A stretch of 64,000 bases of DNA from Terribacillus sp. FSL K6-0262 (GTDB lineage Bacteria; Bacillota; Bacilli; Bacillales; Amphibacillaceae), in NCBI RefSeq assembly GCF_037977385.1, contig NZ_CP150277.1, positions 3,263,001-3,327,000 on the forward strand, given 5' to 3'. The stretch's first letter is position 1, and each line of letters starts with the position of its first letter. Positions 19,361 to 28,269 of the stretch are shown here, one piece after another. Position numbers and translations under genes: made by a program. The notes beneath the pieces are model-generated. The model did no database searches. It was not told where the DNA came from and saw nothing but the letters and a program-made list of their open reading frames with translations.

Positions 19361-20065
19361 ATGAATAACGATTTAAACTACCAAAGAATGCTGGGAAATC
19401 CATTTTCCTTTCCCGGTATGCTGATGGAACGTTATGCTGCGCTCGGCTTGAATGAGACAGAAATGATGGTCATTTTGCATATCTGCTTTTTCCAGCAGCA
19501 GGGTACGATGTTTCCGACTACAGATGAATTGGCAGCAAGAGTGACACTGTCAGAAAGGGAAGTAGCTCTTGTTTTGCGTAAGCTGGTCCAGCGGAATATG
19601 CTTCAGATCGAAGATGTCCAGGAAGAGGATGTGCGCAGCCAAGCGTACAGTCTGAATGGATTATGGCACTTGGTGTTTGCCGAAACCGTCTACCCAGAAC
19701 CTGAAAAGAACACAGACAAAGAAGAAGAGGCAGCCATATTCATACTCTTTGAGCAGGAATTCGGCCGGCCTTTATCACCTTTTGAAATCGAAACGATCAC
19801 CCTATGGCTGGATGAGGATATGCAGCCGCCGTCACTGATCAAAGCAGCATTACGAGAAGCGGTATTGATGAGCAAATTGAATTTCCGCTATATCGATCGT
19901 ATCCTGCGGGAATGGAAACGCAAAGGCATACGAACAGTGGATCAGGCTCGTAAACACAGTAAATCATTCCATGAGAACCAGAGGCCTGCTGCTGCAGTGC
20001 AAGCAGATCAGCAAGCACCAGCCCGTGATGTGAGTATTTATTACAACTGGCTGGAAGAGGACTGA
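19361..20065 (+). CDS. dnaD: DNA replication initiation protein DnaD
   Basis: Helps load the replicative helicase at oriC and at stalled forks. The N-terminal part (about 1-120) is a winged-helix oligomerisation domain. A DnaD/DnaB-like helical domain (about 130-205) ends with the conserved FRYIDRILREWKRKGI motif, and a flexible tail ends in YYNWLEED. At 234 aa it is of typical length. GGAAGGAG lies before the ATG at 19361; an ATG at 19322 has no such site. A 10-bp inverted repeat lies between asnS and dnaD. nth follows, as in B. subtilis. Confidence 0.94.
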   Translation: MNNDLNYQRMLGNPFSFPGMLMERYAALGLNETEMMVILHICFFQQQGTMFPTTDELAARVTLSEREVALVLRKLVQRNMLQIEDVQEEDVRSQAYSLNGLWHLVFAETVYPEPEKNTDKEEEAAIFILFEQEFGRPLSPFEIETITLWLDEDMQPPSLIKAALREAVLMSKLNFRYIDRILREWKRKGIRTVDQARKHSKSFHENQRPAAAVQADQQAPARDVSIYYNWLEED

Positions 20066-20080
20066 GGAGGAAAGCAGACG

Positions 20081-20734
20081 ATGCTGAACAAAACACAGAT
20101 ACGGCGGGCGTTGGACGTCATGCGGGATATGTTCCCGGAGGCAGCCTGTGAGCTGGTCCACAAAAATCCATTTGAGCTTGTCATCGCCGTCCTGCTATCA
20201 GCGCAATGTACCGATAATCTTGTCAATAAAGTGACGAAGGATTTATTCCAAAAATATAAGACTCCGGAAGATTATTTGGCTGTATCCCTCGAGGAGCTGC
20301 AGCATGACATCCGTTCCATCGGTCTTTACCGCAATAAAGCAAAGAATATCCAAAAGCTGTGTCAGACATTGATCGATCAATACGATGGCATCGTTCCTGA
20401 CACACGTGATGAACTGGTCAAGCTGGCTGGAGTGGGGCGCAAGACAGCCAATGTCGTGGCATCTGTTGCATTCAATGAACCAGCTATCGCAGTGGACACC
20501 CATGTCGAAAGAGTCTCCAAGCGGCTTGGTTTTTGCCGATGGAAAGATAATGTCACTGAAGTAGAAAATACCTTGATGAAAAAGGTTCCGCGTGATGAGT
20601 GGAGCGATACACACCACCGGATGATCTTTTTCGGCCGATATCATTGCAAGGCAAGAAACCCAAACTGCCTGGCATGCCCATTAAACGATATATGCCGGGA
20701 AGGGAAGAAGCGCCTCAAAGCAGAAGCAAAATAA
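20081..20734 (+). CDS. nth: Endonuclease III
   Basis: DNA glycosylase/AP lyase removing oxidised pyrimidines. The helix-hairpin-helix AGVGRKTANVV carries the catalytic lysine, VDTHVERVSKRLG the catalytic aspartate. The C-terminus has the 4Fe-4S pattern C-x6-C-x2-C-x5-C (CKARNPNCLACPLNDIC). The 217-aa length is normal. It follows dnaD after 15 bases. In B. subtilis ypoC comes next; here nth meets ponA end to end across a shared terminator. Confidence 0.96.
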   Translation: MLNKTQIRRALDVMRDMFPEAACELVHKNPFELVIAVLLSAQCTDNLVNKVTKDLFQKYKTPEDYLAVSLEELQHDIRSIGLYRNKAKNIQKLCQTLIDQYDGIVPDTRDELVKLAGVGRKTANVVASVAFNEPAIAVDTHVERVSKRLGFCRWKDNVTEVENTLMKKVPRDEWSDTHHRMIFFGRYHCKARNPNCLACPLNDICREGKKRLKAEAK

Positions 20735-20770
20735 AAAGGCAGTCACTCCAATTTGAAGTGACTGCCTTTT
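20734..20770 (+). terminator. Bidirectional terminator between nth and ponA
   Basis: A 14-bp perfect stem (AAAAGGCAGTCACT / AGTGACTGCCTTTT) with a 9-base loop. A and T tracts at the two ends let it work for both convergent genes. Confidence 0.9.
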
Positions 20771-20779
20771 ATAGTTTCA

Positions 20780-23443
20780 TCATTGCTGAGACTCTGAATC
20801 GTCAGGGCTTGTACCATTTTCAGCATCTTGATTGGATTCGTCGCCCTGATCACCTTGATCGGTTTCACCTTCCGTGCTGCCAGAATCCCCAGTCTGACCA
20901 GAGTCTTCATTACCATTACCGTTACCATTTTCATTGCCATTGCCATTACTATTGCCATTATTACCATTATTGTTGGCATTGTCGTTATTCTGTCCGCTGT
21001 TTTCATCGGCATTTTGATCTTGGTTTTGGTTTTGGTCTTGGTTCTGATCATCGTTTTGATCCTGATCCTGCTCGTCCTCATTCTGCTGATCTTCTTCCGT
21101 CTGATCCTGTTGATCCTCGGCATTTTCATCCGGATTTTCTTCTTCTTCCGCGTTTTCATCTTCGCCAGGAACAGTGACGGAAGTCGTTTTCGCTTCACTG
21201 GTTTCCCCATCGACGGAAGCCGTAACCGAAATGCTATAGGTTTGTCCAGCTTCGACGTTCTCAATCACAGCCGAAGTATCCGAAGTAGTCTGGGAGCCGT
21301 TTGGATCGGCGCTTACACTGAAGCTTGCATCACCGTCATAATTCCAGCTGACATTGATGCTGTTGCTTGCTTCGTCATAGCTTGCAGAAAGTCCGGTCAC
21401 CGGATCGATTTCTTCTTCATATCTTTCGGAAGTGGCACCAGGCAAGTGGCCCTTCAGGAATAACTCCGTCAAAATCTCGGAAGCGGGGGTTCCGCTGCTA
21501 GGGGAAGCAGCGGGGCGAGAGCCTTTTTCGACTTTCGCCTCCACTACGCTGCTGGGTTTTTTGAAACTTTCCGTATCCTTGCCTTCATGCACTTCAGTCA
21601 TGATTTGCTTGAACAGGTATTTGGCGACATTTGTACCGATGACACCATTTCCATCCTGAATTACCTTATTACCTTTATCGTAACCAGTCCAGACGGATAG
21701 GGTGTAGTTTGTCGTCAGGCCATTCATCCAGGAATCCGGGCTGCCTTCTTGATTTTCCAGATTCGTCGTACCGGTTTTACCGGCAATATCCAATCCAGGT
21801 ACATTAGCCAATGTTCCAGTACCTTCTGTCATGACAGAGCGCATCATGTCAGTGACCATATAAGCTGTGGAATCACTCATTGCAGCTTCGGAATCTGGTT
21901 TCATATCCAAAGTGCTTCCGTCGCTGAACTCGATTTTTGTAATGGCATAGGGTTCTGTATAAATTCCTTCGTTACCAAATGCCGCATATGCACCAGCCAT
22001 ATCGATAGTATGGAATTGAGCTGCTCCGCCTATACTATCTCCGTTCTTGATGCCATCCTTGAATTCCAGACCCAAACCATTTGCAAATTGTTCTGCGTTT
22101 TCAGCTCCAACAGCTTGGAATGTCTTGATTGCTGGAATATTATAAGATTTTGCCAATGCAGTCCTTGCACTCATCCAGCCATGGAACTGGTCGTCATAGT
22201 TGCCCGGACTCCAGTTGCCGATCGTAATAGGTTCATCATGGATTTGTTCATACGTTGATGTATAGATTCCGTTTTCAAATGCCGGGGCGTAATCCAAAAT
22301 GGGCTTCATACCCGATCCTGGCTGACGTCCATCACCTTGGATAGCATAGTTGAATCCGCCGAGTTCGTTGTTCCGGTTGCCGCCGATTGCACGAATTGCT
22401 CCGCTCTTCGTATCAAGCAGGGTGATACCAGCTTGTAATTCCTCATCCGGCCAAACGATGCCGCTGTCCTCACTTAGTGCATTTTCGACTGTCTCCTGTG
22501 CATCGGGATCCAAAGTCGTATAAATCTTCATGCCGTCTAGGTTAAGATCTGTGTCATCAAATCGTTCACTAAGTTCCTTTTGCACTTGATCAAGGAAAGC
22601 ACCGTATTTGTTCTGCTGCGGCTGCTTTTCAGTAAGCAAATCTTCGACTTTCGTCTTTTTCGCTTCATCGGCTTCTGCCTGTGTGATCTTTTCATGCTGC
22701 ACCATCAAGTCAAGTACGGTATTCATGCGCTCCTGAGCCAAATCAGGATTTTCGAATGGGTTATATGCCGTAGGGCGCTGCGGTAATCCAGCCAGCAAAG
22801 CTATTTCCGGAAGGGTAAGATCGTTTAGATCGTCCTTGCCGAAGTACGTTTCCGCTGCCGTGGCGACTCCATATGCATACTGACCGTAGAATACTTTGTT
22901 TAAATACATTTCCAGAATTTCTTCTTTTGAATATTTACGGTCGAGCTGGAAGGCAAGCCACCATTCCTGCATTTTTCGTTTAATGGTTTTCTCGGGTGAT
23001 AGGAAGGAGCGTTTGATGACCTGCTGGTCGATTGTGCTTCCGCCTTCTGCACCGAAGCCATTTTTAATGTTCGAGATCAATGCGCCGCCGGTACGGATGA
23101 TATCAATTCCATTATGCTCGAAGAAGCGGGAATCCTCCGTTGCCGTGACAGCATCGATCAGCTGCTGAGGCAGCTCATCATAGTTTACTTTTCGCCTGGA
23201 TTCCGATCCCAGTTCTGCAAATTCATCGCCATTCATGTCATAGACGATGTTTGAAGCAGGGTCGGATAATTTCTCTTCGTCCAATTTAGGCGCTGTTGCA
23301 GCATAGTAGGCGAACACGCTTCCGCCAGCTATGACGCATAATACACCTATCAAGACAATCGTAAGCAATATTTTCTTCCAAATAGGTCTTTTTTTCTTTT
23401 TCTGTTTTCGTCTTGATGCACGAGATTGGCCCTTTTCTGCCAT
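20780..23443 (-). CDS. ponA: Class A penicillin-binding protein 1
   Basis: An 887-aa bifunctional peptidoglycan synthase. A basic cytoplasmic tail and one membrane helix (about 24-48) are followed by a GT51 glycosyltransferase (about 75-245, TEDSRFFEHNGID and EGGSTIDQQVIKR). The transpeptidase has SxxK as PGSGMKP, SxN as KSYNIP and KTG as AGKTGTTN. A fibronectin type III-like domain lies near 690-770. The last 110 or so residues are low complexity, rich in Asp, Glu, Asn, Gln and Gly, and probably disordered outside the membrane. It overlaps recU by one base, giving the conserved recU-ponA operon. Confidence 0.96.
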   Translation of the reverse strand: MAEKGQSRASRRKQKKKKRPIWKKILLTIVLIGVLCVIAGGSVFAYYAATAPKLDEEKLSDPASNIVYDMNGDEFAELGSESRRKVNYDELPQQLIDAVTATEDSRFFEHNGIDIIRTGGALISNIKNGFGAEGGSTIDQQVIKRSFLSPEKTIKRKMQEWWLAFQLDRKYSKEEILEMYLNKVFYGQYAYGVATAAETYFGKDDLNDLTLPEIALLAGLPQRPTAYNPFENPDLAQERMNTVLDLMVQHEKITQAEADEAKKTKVEDLLTEKQPQQNKYGAFLDQVQKELSERFDDTDLNLDGMKIYTTLDPDAQETVENALSEDSGIVWPDEELQAGITLLDTKSGAIRAIGGNRNNELGGFNYAIQGDGRQPGSGMKPILDYAPAFENGIYTSTYEQIHDEPITIGNWSPGNYDDQFHGWMSARTALAKSYNIPAIKTFQAVGAENAEQFANGLGLEFKDGIKNGDSIGGAAQFHTIDMAGAYAAFGNEGIYTEPYAITKIEFSDGSTLDMKPDSEAAMSDSTAYMVTDMMRSVMTEGTGTLANVPGLDIAGKTGTTNLENQEGSPDSWMNGLTTNYTLSVWTGYDKGNKVIQDGNGVIGTNVAKYLFKQIMTEVHEGKDTESFKKPSSVVEAKVEKGSRPAASPSSGTPASEILTELFLKGHLPGATSERYEEEIDPVTGLSASYDEASNSINVSWNYDGDASFSVSADPNGSQTTSDTSAVIENVEAGQTYSISVTASVDGETSEAKTTSVTVPGEDENAEEEENPDENAEDQQDQTEEDQQNEDEQDQDQNDDQNQDQNQNQDQNADENSGQNNDNANNNGNNGNSNGNGNENGNGNGNEDSGQTGDSGSTEGETDQGDQGDESNQDAENGTSPDDSESQQ

Positions 23444-24051
23444 TACTCCTCTTCCTCCGTTCTAAAATGAAGCTGGTCGATGATGTGCAGATAATCGACC
23501 TTTGCCTGATACTTCATCGGAATCAGAAAACCTTCCTTACAAATGATATCATAAGGGATGGATTTTCTTCCTCCATCATATTGACGTTTCCACCACGGAA
23601 AAAGTTTCTCTGCTTCGAAAAAAAATGTTTGATCATGTGCGGTGAAACGCATGATCACGAAGCAAATTCCACCATGGCTGCAGACATGCTGCATGTGGGT
23701 GATTTGGTGCTCGTGAAAATTGGAGAGAGGGAAACTGGTCTTGTTTTTCGTGACCTTCGCTTCAAAATCCACATATTTTCCACGATAGATGCCATTATAA
23801 TCCGTAGTGGATGCTTGTTTGAAATACGCTTCTTTTATGACCGCTGCACTTCGTTTTGGATAATCGACTTGTACAATTTGCACAGGGGTCGGTTTTTTGT
23901 GAATGACAGCTTTTTGCCGGGCAAGATAATATTCGTTTGTTTCATTGATATCTTGCTCTAAAGTCATCCCCCTGTTGCCAAAGTCGATATGCTGTGAAAG
24001 CCTTGATGCAGCAGTCTGTCTGATGGTCTTTTTCCCATTAGGATATTGCAC
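23443..24051 (-). CDS. recU: Holliday junction resolvase RecU
   Basis: Resolves Holliday junctions and helps RuvAB/RecA in Gram-positive bacteria. The N-terminal [17 protein letters not shown] and the nuclease core [23 protein letters not shown] (Asp, Glu and Lys of a PD-(D/E)xK fold) are clear; HEHQITHM and FVIMRF follow. At 202 aa it is typical. The GTG start has a GGGGGGA site. It is the first gene of the minus-strand operon with ponA. Confidence 0.95.
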   Translation of the reverse strand: MQYPNGKKTIRQTAASRLSQHIDFGNRGMTLEQDINETNEYYLARQKAVIHKKPTPVQIVQVDYPKRSAAVIKEAYFKQASTTDYNGIYRGKYVDFEAKVTKNKTSFPLSNFHEHQITHMQHVCSHGGICFVIMRFTAHDQTFFFEAEKLFPWWKRQYDGGRKSIPYDIICKEGFLIPMKYQAKVDYLHIIDQLHFRTEEEE

Positions 24052-24142
24052 GTTTTTCCCCCCGCTATAGGAATGATCATACCATAATCCTTAGAATACT
24101 TCACTTTGCGTCTGTAACTCAACTAATAAAAGGGGCAATTCG

Positions 24143-25105
24143 ATGACATTTACTGACAGAGCGAACTTGCTTGCTTCCATCGAAGAGAAAACAGCTGCTG
24201 CAAATTTAGATAATATCCGAAGAACGATGGCTTATCAAGCTTTTTATGAAGCAAATCCAGAGATACGATGGGCGTTTTTAGCCTCGATGGTTTCCAGGAA
24301 TGCGGGTTGGAACATGACCGATCTGCAGCTGGATATGTACAGATGCTTATTGTCTGCCCGTATCAGAAAACAACTCTTTTCCCTATATGAGCGCGCCAAT
24401 TGGCTGATATTCTCCGATGCCTATCCGCAGCTGCTGCTTTATGAGGCTCATAAGCAAGGAAAAATCGACATGATCTGCCATCTGCAGCATTTTCATGTAT
24501 CCGCCTTTATGAGGGAAGCATGGCGGCAGTACCTGGATGAAAACGACGGTCAGCGTTTGCTTTACAGTTTGATCATCAATGAACAACATGTCATTGGATC
24601 GCCTGTCATCGTCCAGTCCTTTTATCAAGAGCACATCTTCAGGAGATGGCCGTATCGGCTGCAGGATTTTTTTCGTTTGAATGCAGTGTTTTTCCCGACT
24701 TTGGATGGGAGATTATATGGATTATATGCACATCATTTTACGAGTGTGGATGATCGGATACGGATGGGCAAGGAGCTGAGCCAGCTGCTCTTTCATGACC
24801 GTCTTCATCCGGAATTTCTTCAGTTTGCCAGGAAGACGCCCCATACTGCATCTCGAGATGATTATGAGCGTTACAGCCGTTTTAGAACAGCTGGCAGCAG
24901 CTCTTTAAGTCAATGCTATCCAGTCATTTCACACAAGGATATTATTCGCAAGGACTGGTACAGGAATGGGGGCATCAAGCAAAGTTGGATGATGACTCCG
25001 GCGGATAAGGATTTTCGGCCGACAGGCACCGTATTTTATTGGAAGCGGAAAGTGATGGCTTTCGCTGCTATCTTCTTCAAGAAAAAAAGCAAAGCGGTCT
25101 GGTGA
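24143..25105 (+). CDS. yppC: DUF2515 protein YppC
   Basis: A 320-aa soluble protein of the DUF2515/YppC family, rich in aromatic residues, function unknown. Conserved-looking stretches are EIRWAFLASMVSRNAGWNM, YERANWLIFSDAYPQLLLYE and HPEFLQFARKTPHTASRDDYE. It is divergent from recU, as in B. subtilis. AAAGGGG precedes the ATG. The stop codon lies inside the loop of its own terminator. Confidence 0.85.
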   Translation: MTFTDRANLLASIEEKTAAANLDNIRRTMAYQAFYEANPEIRWAFLASMVSRNAGWNMTDLQLDMYRCLLSARIRKQLFSLYERANWLIFSDAYPQLLLYEAHKQGKIDMICHLQHFHVSAFMREAWRQYLDENDGQRLLYSLIINEQHVIGSPVIVQSFYQEHIFRRWPYRLQDFFRLNAVFFPTLDGRLYGLYAHHFTSVDDRIRMGKELSQLLFHDRLHPEFLQFARKTPHTASRDDYERYSRFRTAGSSSLSQCYPVISHKDIIRKDWYRNGGIKQSWMMTPADKDFRPTGTVFYWKRKVMAFAAIFFKKKSKAVW

Positions 25106-25118
25106 TCGCTTTGCTTTT
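25085..25118. terminator. Bidirectional terminator between yppC and the minus-strand small gene
   Basis: AAAAGCAAAGCG and CGCTTTGCTTTT form a 12-bp stem around a 10-base loop containing the yppC stop. A and T tracts on the two sides suit both strands; the minus strand has the longer T run. Confidence 0.85.
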
Positions 25119-25122
25119 GCTC

Positions 25123-25233
25123 TTATATGGAAGGACGATTCGGTCCATCAAGCTTTTTATCGTATCCGTCACCGGCAGTGCGGGCTGTCGGGCGTTTCTG
25201 GCCAGTCGATGTCTTCTTTTCCTGCTTTTTCAT
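25123..25233 (-). CDS. Basic 36-residue protein, unknown
   Basis: A short but well-formed gene: AAAGGAGGGTGA, two ATG codons (the second with better spacing), 36 codons, a TAA stop and a terminator five bases later. The product begins MKKQEKKTSTGQKRP and ends KKLDGPNRPSI. It is strongly basic, hydrophilic and lacks cysteine and any membrane segment, in the style of small spore or nucleic-acid-binding proteins of Bacillaceae. I do not recognise the family with certainty. It lies opposite to yppC and to the next small gene. Confidence 0.6.
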   Translation of the reverse strand: MKKQEKKTSTGQKRPTARTAGDGYDKKLDGPNRPSI

Positions 25234-25370
25234 CATTCACCCTCCTTTACTGTTAGGATGGGCGAAAGAGCTCTGAATCATGCGGATGCACGCGTATTTT
25301 TTGTTGTTTTGTCAGTTGTGCAGGAGAACGCTTCCCGTGGCAGAAACCTAAAGAAAAAGGGGGCATACGG

Positions 25371-25586
25371 ATGAACAAGCAAAATGGTGTGACGAAGGAA
25401 GAAGTGCAGCTGGCCTTGTTCCAGCTCGCCGGCACTTACAGAAGATTGGATCAAAGACTCACCGTACAGGCAAACCGTTCCAGGATGGCATGGAAGCAGC
25501 CTTTGATAGAAAGAGTGCTTGAAGTCGAGTCATATCTGGATAGAAAGCAGGTTAAATGGAGTCATGAGCATGGTAAATTAGCCTGA
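25371..25586 (+). CDS. Small helical protein, unknown
   Basis: A 71-aa hydrophilic, mostly helical protein (VTKEEVQLALFQLAGTYRR, then LIERVLEVESYLDRKQVKW). A good AAAGGGGG site lies eight bases before the ATG. It lies between yppC and yppE, where B. subtilis carries yppD, but I cannot confirm homology. No catalytic motif or membrane segment is visible. Confidence 0.65.
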   Translation: MNKQNGVTKEEVQLALFQLAGTYRRLDQRLTVQANRSRMAWKQPLIERVLEVESYLDRKQVKWSHEHGKLA

Positions 25587-25631
25587 CTGCTTGTATAATA
25601 GAACAACACGATAAGCAGAGAAGGGATTTCA

Positions 25632-26015
25632 TTGACGACATTACGCATATATAACAAGCAGCTTTCCGGCATGCTGACCCGTCTGAAAAATCGGTTTCTT
25701 ACGGAGGAGCCGCCAAGTGATAAGCATGATAGAGCCTTCTTCGATTTGGTGAAGAGGGAAACAGAACCGATGTATGAGCTGCTGCAAAAATGGCATCACT
25801 CTGCAGCAGATTTTGTCCAGCAGCGCGATGTGAGTGTGCATCCGCAGCAAATCCAATCAACAGAAGAGAATGTCCATCTGATCATCCTGCATAGCTACTA
25901 CATAGATATCCGTTCCGAACGATATATGGATTATCACCAATCGATCGGTTACGTCATCCAATTGCTTGATGAAGATCTGGACAGATTAGAAGGAAACGAC
26001 GGAGAGGAAGAATGA
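25632..26015 (+). CDS. yppE: DUF1798 protein YppE
   Basis: A 127-aa acidic four-helix-type protein of the DUF1798/YppE family, function unknown. The LLQKWHHSAADFVQQ and HSYYIDIRSERYMDYHQSIGYVIQLL stretches are typical. The TTG start is chosen because AGAAGGGA lies at the right distance and no nearby ATG fits. The stop is one base from the cdd start, so cdd may be translated together with it. Confidence 0.8.
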   Translation: MTTLRIYNKQLSGMLTRLKNRFLTEEPPSDKHDRAFFDLVKRETEPMYELLQKWHHSAADFVQQRDVSVHPQQIQSTEENVHLIILHSYYIDIRSERYMDYHQSIGYVIQLLDEDLDRLEGNDGEEE

Positions 26016-26016
26016 C

Positions 26017-26433
26017 ATGACGAAAGAGGAATTGATCGAATTAGCGAAGGAAGCAAGGGAAAGGGCATATATACCTTATTCCAAGTTCGGAGTGGGGGCG
26101 GCTGTCCTGACAAAGTCGGGGAATGTGTATCAGGGCTGCAATATCGAGAATGCGGCTTATCCAGTGACATGCTGTGCCGAAAGAACCGCTATTTTCCAAG
26201 CAATCGCAAATGGGGAACGGGAATTCTCGGAGATTGCCGTGGTAGCGAATACCGAGCGGCCAGTCCCGCCATGCGGTTCGTGCAGACAGGTGATGGCCGA
26301 ATTCTTCCCTCATGATGCCGTTATCCACATCGCAAATATGAACGGAATTTCAAAAACAATTACAATGGAAGAATTGCTTCCGTTCTCTTTTCAGCCAGAA
26401 GATTTGTTCTCGGACGAAAAAGCGGCAAAATGA
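26017..26433 (+). CDS. cdd: Cytidine deaminase
   Basis: Homotetrameric zinc enzyme that deaminates cytidine and deoxycytidine for pyrimidine salvage. Zinc and catalytic residues are in CCAERTA (Cys and Glu) and PCGSC (two Cys). YIPYSKFGVGAAVL and NIENAAYP form the nucleoside site. The length is 138 aa. GGAGAGGAAG lies inside the end of yppE. A strong terminator follows. Confidence 0.96.
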   Translation: MTKEELIELAKEARERAYIPYSKFGVGAAVLTKSGNVYQGCNIENAAYPVTCCAERTAIFQAIANGEREFSEIAVVANTERPVPPCGSCRQVMAEFFPHDAVIHIANMNGISKTITMEELLPFSFQPEDLFSDEKAAK

Positions 26434-26442
26434 CACTCGCCC

Positions 26443-26478
26443 AAAAGATCTAAAGCGCACAAGCTTTAGATCTTTTTT
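26443..26478 (+). terminator. Terminator after cdd
   Basis: AAAAGATCTAAAGC pairs with GCTTTAGATCTTTT around a 6-base loop and runs into six T. Confidence 0.9.
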
Positions 26479-26536
26479 ATCGAAAGCGCATAGCATCTTG
26501 AGGGATTTCAAGCATGGAGATCTGCTTTAACCTGCC

Positions 26537-26750
26537 ATGCAACGGGCTCTGCCGGCTCTCCTTGACAGTCTCTGCAGCAAGGAGACATTAAAGGAAGCTC
26601 TTGTTGGAGAGGAAATTCCGTCTTGGCAGGCTCAATGAGGAACGGGTCCGCGTGTCTGCTCCGTCCATGAATGAAAGGGCAGGATATATTGCGATTGACG
26701 CTTTTCATCTTGAGCAGAGGAGTGACGGGGAATGGAGGGCAGAAGCTTGA
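26537..26750 (+). pseudogene. Possible frameshifted remnant of a small gene
   Basis: Two overlapping plus-strand frames each read like protein. The first (26537-26638) begins MQRALPALLDSL and ends VGEEIPSWQAQ. The second, shifted by one base (about 26604-26750), gives EERVRVSAPSMNERAGYI and ends RSDGEWRAEA before a stop. Joined by one frameshift they would make a protein of about 75 aa. No family is recognised, and the opposite strand also has an open frame here, so this is a weak call. Confidence 0.28.
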
Positions 26751-27148
26751 CGCGGGAAATTTCAGCGACCTAATATTGACTATCAATGGTGATTATGCCT
26801 GTGATACGCTTATCGAGATGGAGCTGTCAGGATCCTATACAGCTGGCTTAACATAGTTTTCTTATTCCTGTCCATTATAATAAGGCATTCACCTTGAATT
26901 TTTTGAAAAGCGTTATGGGATATAGTCGATAATTTTTTGTGCTTTCCCAGATGCGGATGCTGTGATACTTGCTCCTGCCAGCGGTATGAGTCAAACGATA
27001 AGCTTTCCACATTTCCCAATCAGGACACGCATCATATGCTGGTATTTTGCGGTTCATACGAGGCAGTGCACGGATGGGTACTATTGATGGGAATTTGACA
27101 GCCCAAACAAATCATAAGGATAGCTCCAGGAACCAGGGGGATAACAGG
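26751..27148. other. About 400 bases without a supported gene
   Basis: Lies between the possible remnant and fni. A minus-strand frame (26875-27057) reading MNRKIPAYDACPDWEMWKAY has a protein-like composition but no ribosome binding site. A TATAAT occurs near 26877 without a fitting -35. I see no terminator, repeat or RNA gene. Confidence 0.4.
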
Positions 27149-28189
27149 ATGACAGAAAGATCCATACATAGCCGTAAGGATGAACATATACATATTACGT
27201 TGAACGAACAAGTGCAGGGAAAAGGGATCTCGACTGGTTTTGAGTATTACCGATTCGAGCATCAGGCTCTTCCTGGAATCAGCTTTGCATCGATTGATAC
27301 TTCCACTAAGTTTCTGGATAAACAGGTGAAAGTGCCTTTTCTGATCAGCAGTATGACAGGCGGTACACCGCGTGCACATGAAATCAACAGGAATTTAGCC
27401 TTGGCAGCTGAACAAAAGGGATGGGCTTTAGGCCTTGGCTCCAGTCGGGTGGCACTGGAGAATAAAACCGCTGCTGCCAGTTTCCAGATTCGGGAACAAG
27501 CTCCGACCATCCCTATTTTTGCGAATATCGGCGCTGTGCAGCTGAATTATGGTTATGGGGCGGAAGAATGCAGTGAAATCGTTCGTTTGACAGGTGCAGA
27601 CGCCATCGTTCTTCATCTCAACAGCATGCAGGAAGTTTTCCAGGATGAAGGAGATACTGATTTCAGCGGTTTATTGACAAAAATCGCAAAAGTGGCAGAA
27701 AAACTGGATATACCAATCGGGGTGAAAGAAGTTGGCTTCGGGATTGCGCCGGACACTTGCAGACAGCTGATCGAAGCAGGTGTGCAATTCATCGATACCG
27801 CTGGTGCTGGCGGTACTTCATGGATCGAGGTGGAAAAATACCGTTCCCGGAATCCGATCAAACAACGAGCTGCTTCAGCTTTCCTTGATTGGGGCATCCC
27901 TACAGCTCAAAGCGTCGAGCAGCTCAGCGGATTGTCACAGCCGCCAGAATGCCTCATCGCAAGCGGCGGAATCACCAATGGCGTGGATGCTGCCAAAGCC
28001 ATCGCATTAGGTGCTGATATGGCAGGATACGGACGTTCGATACTTCCTGAAGCTGTCGATTCTGCAGAGGCGCTGATCGAGCGTTTCGAGCAGCTGGAGC
28101 TGGAGCTTCGGATCAGTATGTTCGGCATCGGTGTACAGGACTTGGAAGCTTTAAAAAATACGGACAGGTTAATCAGGGTAAACACCTGA
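27149..28189 (+). CDS. fni: Isopentenyl-diphosphate isomerase, type 2
   Basis: FMN- and NADPH-dependent enzyme interconverting IPP and DMAPP, the building blocks of isoprenoids. It shows the N-terminal RKDEHIHITL, LISSMTGGT, GLGSSRVALE, IGVKEVGFG, the flavin-binding DTAGAGGTSWIEVE and IASGGITNGVDAAKAIALGAD. The length is 346 aa. The start at 27149 has AGGGGG at good distance; the frame extends further upstream without a site. In B. subtilis fni (ypgA) sits in another nearby cluster, so its place before cotD is a local rearrangement. Confidence 0.95.
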   Translation: MTERSIHSRKDEHIHITLNEQVQGKGISTGFEYYRFEHQALPGISFASIDTSTKFLDKQVKVPFLISSMTGGTPRAHEINRNLALAAEQKGWALGLGSSRVALENKTAAASFQIREQAPTIPIFANIGAVQLNYGYGAEECSEIVRLTGADAIVLHLNSMQEVFQDEGDTDFSGLLTKIAKVAEKLDIPIGVKEVGFGIAPDTCRQLIEAGVQFIDTAGAGGTSWIEVEKYRSRNPIKQRAASAFLDWGIPTAQSVEQLSGLSQPPECLIASGGITNGVDAAKAIALGADMAGYGRSILPEAVDSAEALIERFEQLELELRISMFGIGVQDLEALKNTDRLIRVNT

Positions 28190-28210
28190 AAATTAGGTTG
28201 TTGTCATAGT

Positions 28211-28238
28211 ACATGTTCTTTCGCCCTTTCATATGTTA
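28211..28238 (+). promoter_or_regulatory. Probable sigma-K promoter of cotD
   Basis: AC, 17 bases, then CATATGTTA, which fits the sigma-K pattern (AC at -35, CATAnnnTA at -10). Transcription would start about 25 bases before the cotD start codon, as expected for a late mother-cell coat gene. Confidence 0.6.
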
Positions 28239-28269
28239 TAGGGAATCCAATACAGAAAGGGGAAAGAAC

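Noticed and set aside
20599-21177. Plus-strand frame with a His/Tyr/Asp-rich, repetitive product
   Set aside because: It arises from the repetitive DNA encoding the ponA tail on the other strand and the end of nth; no start signal.
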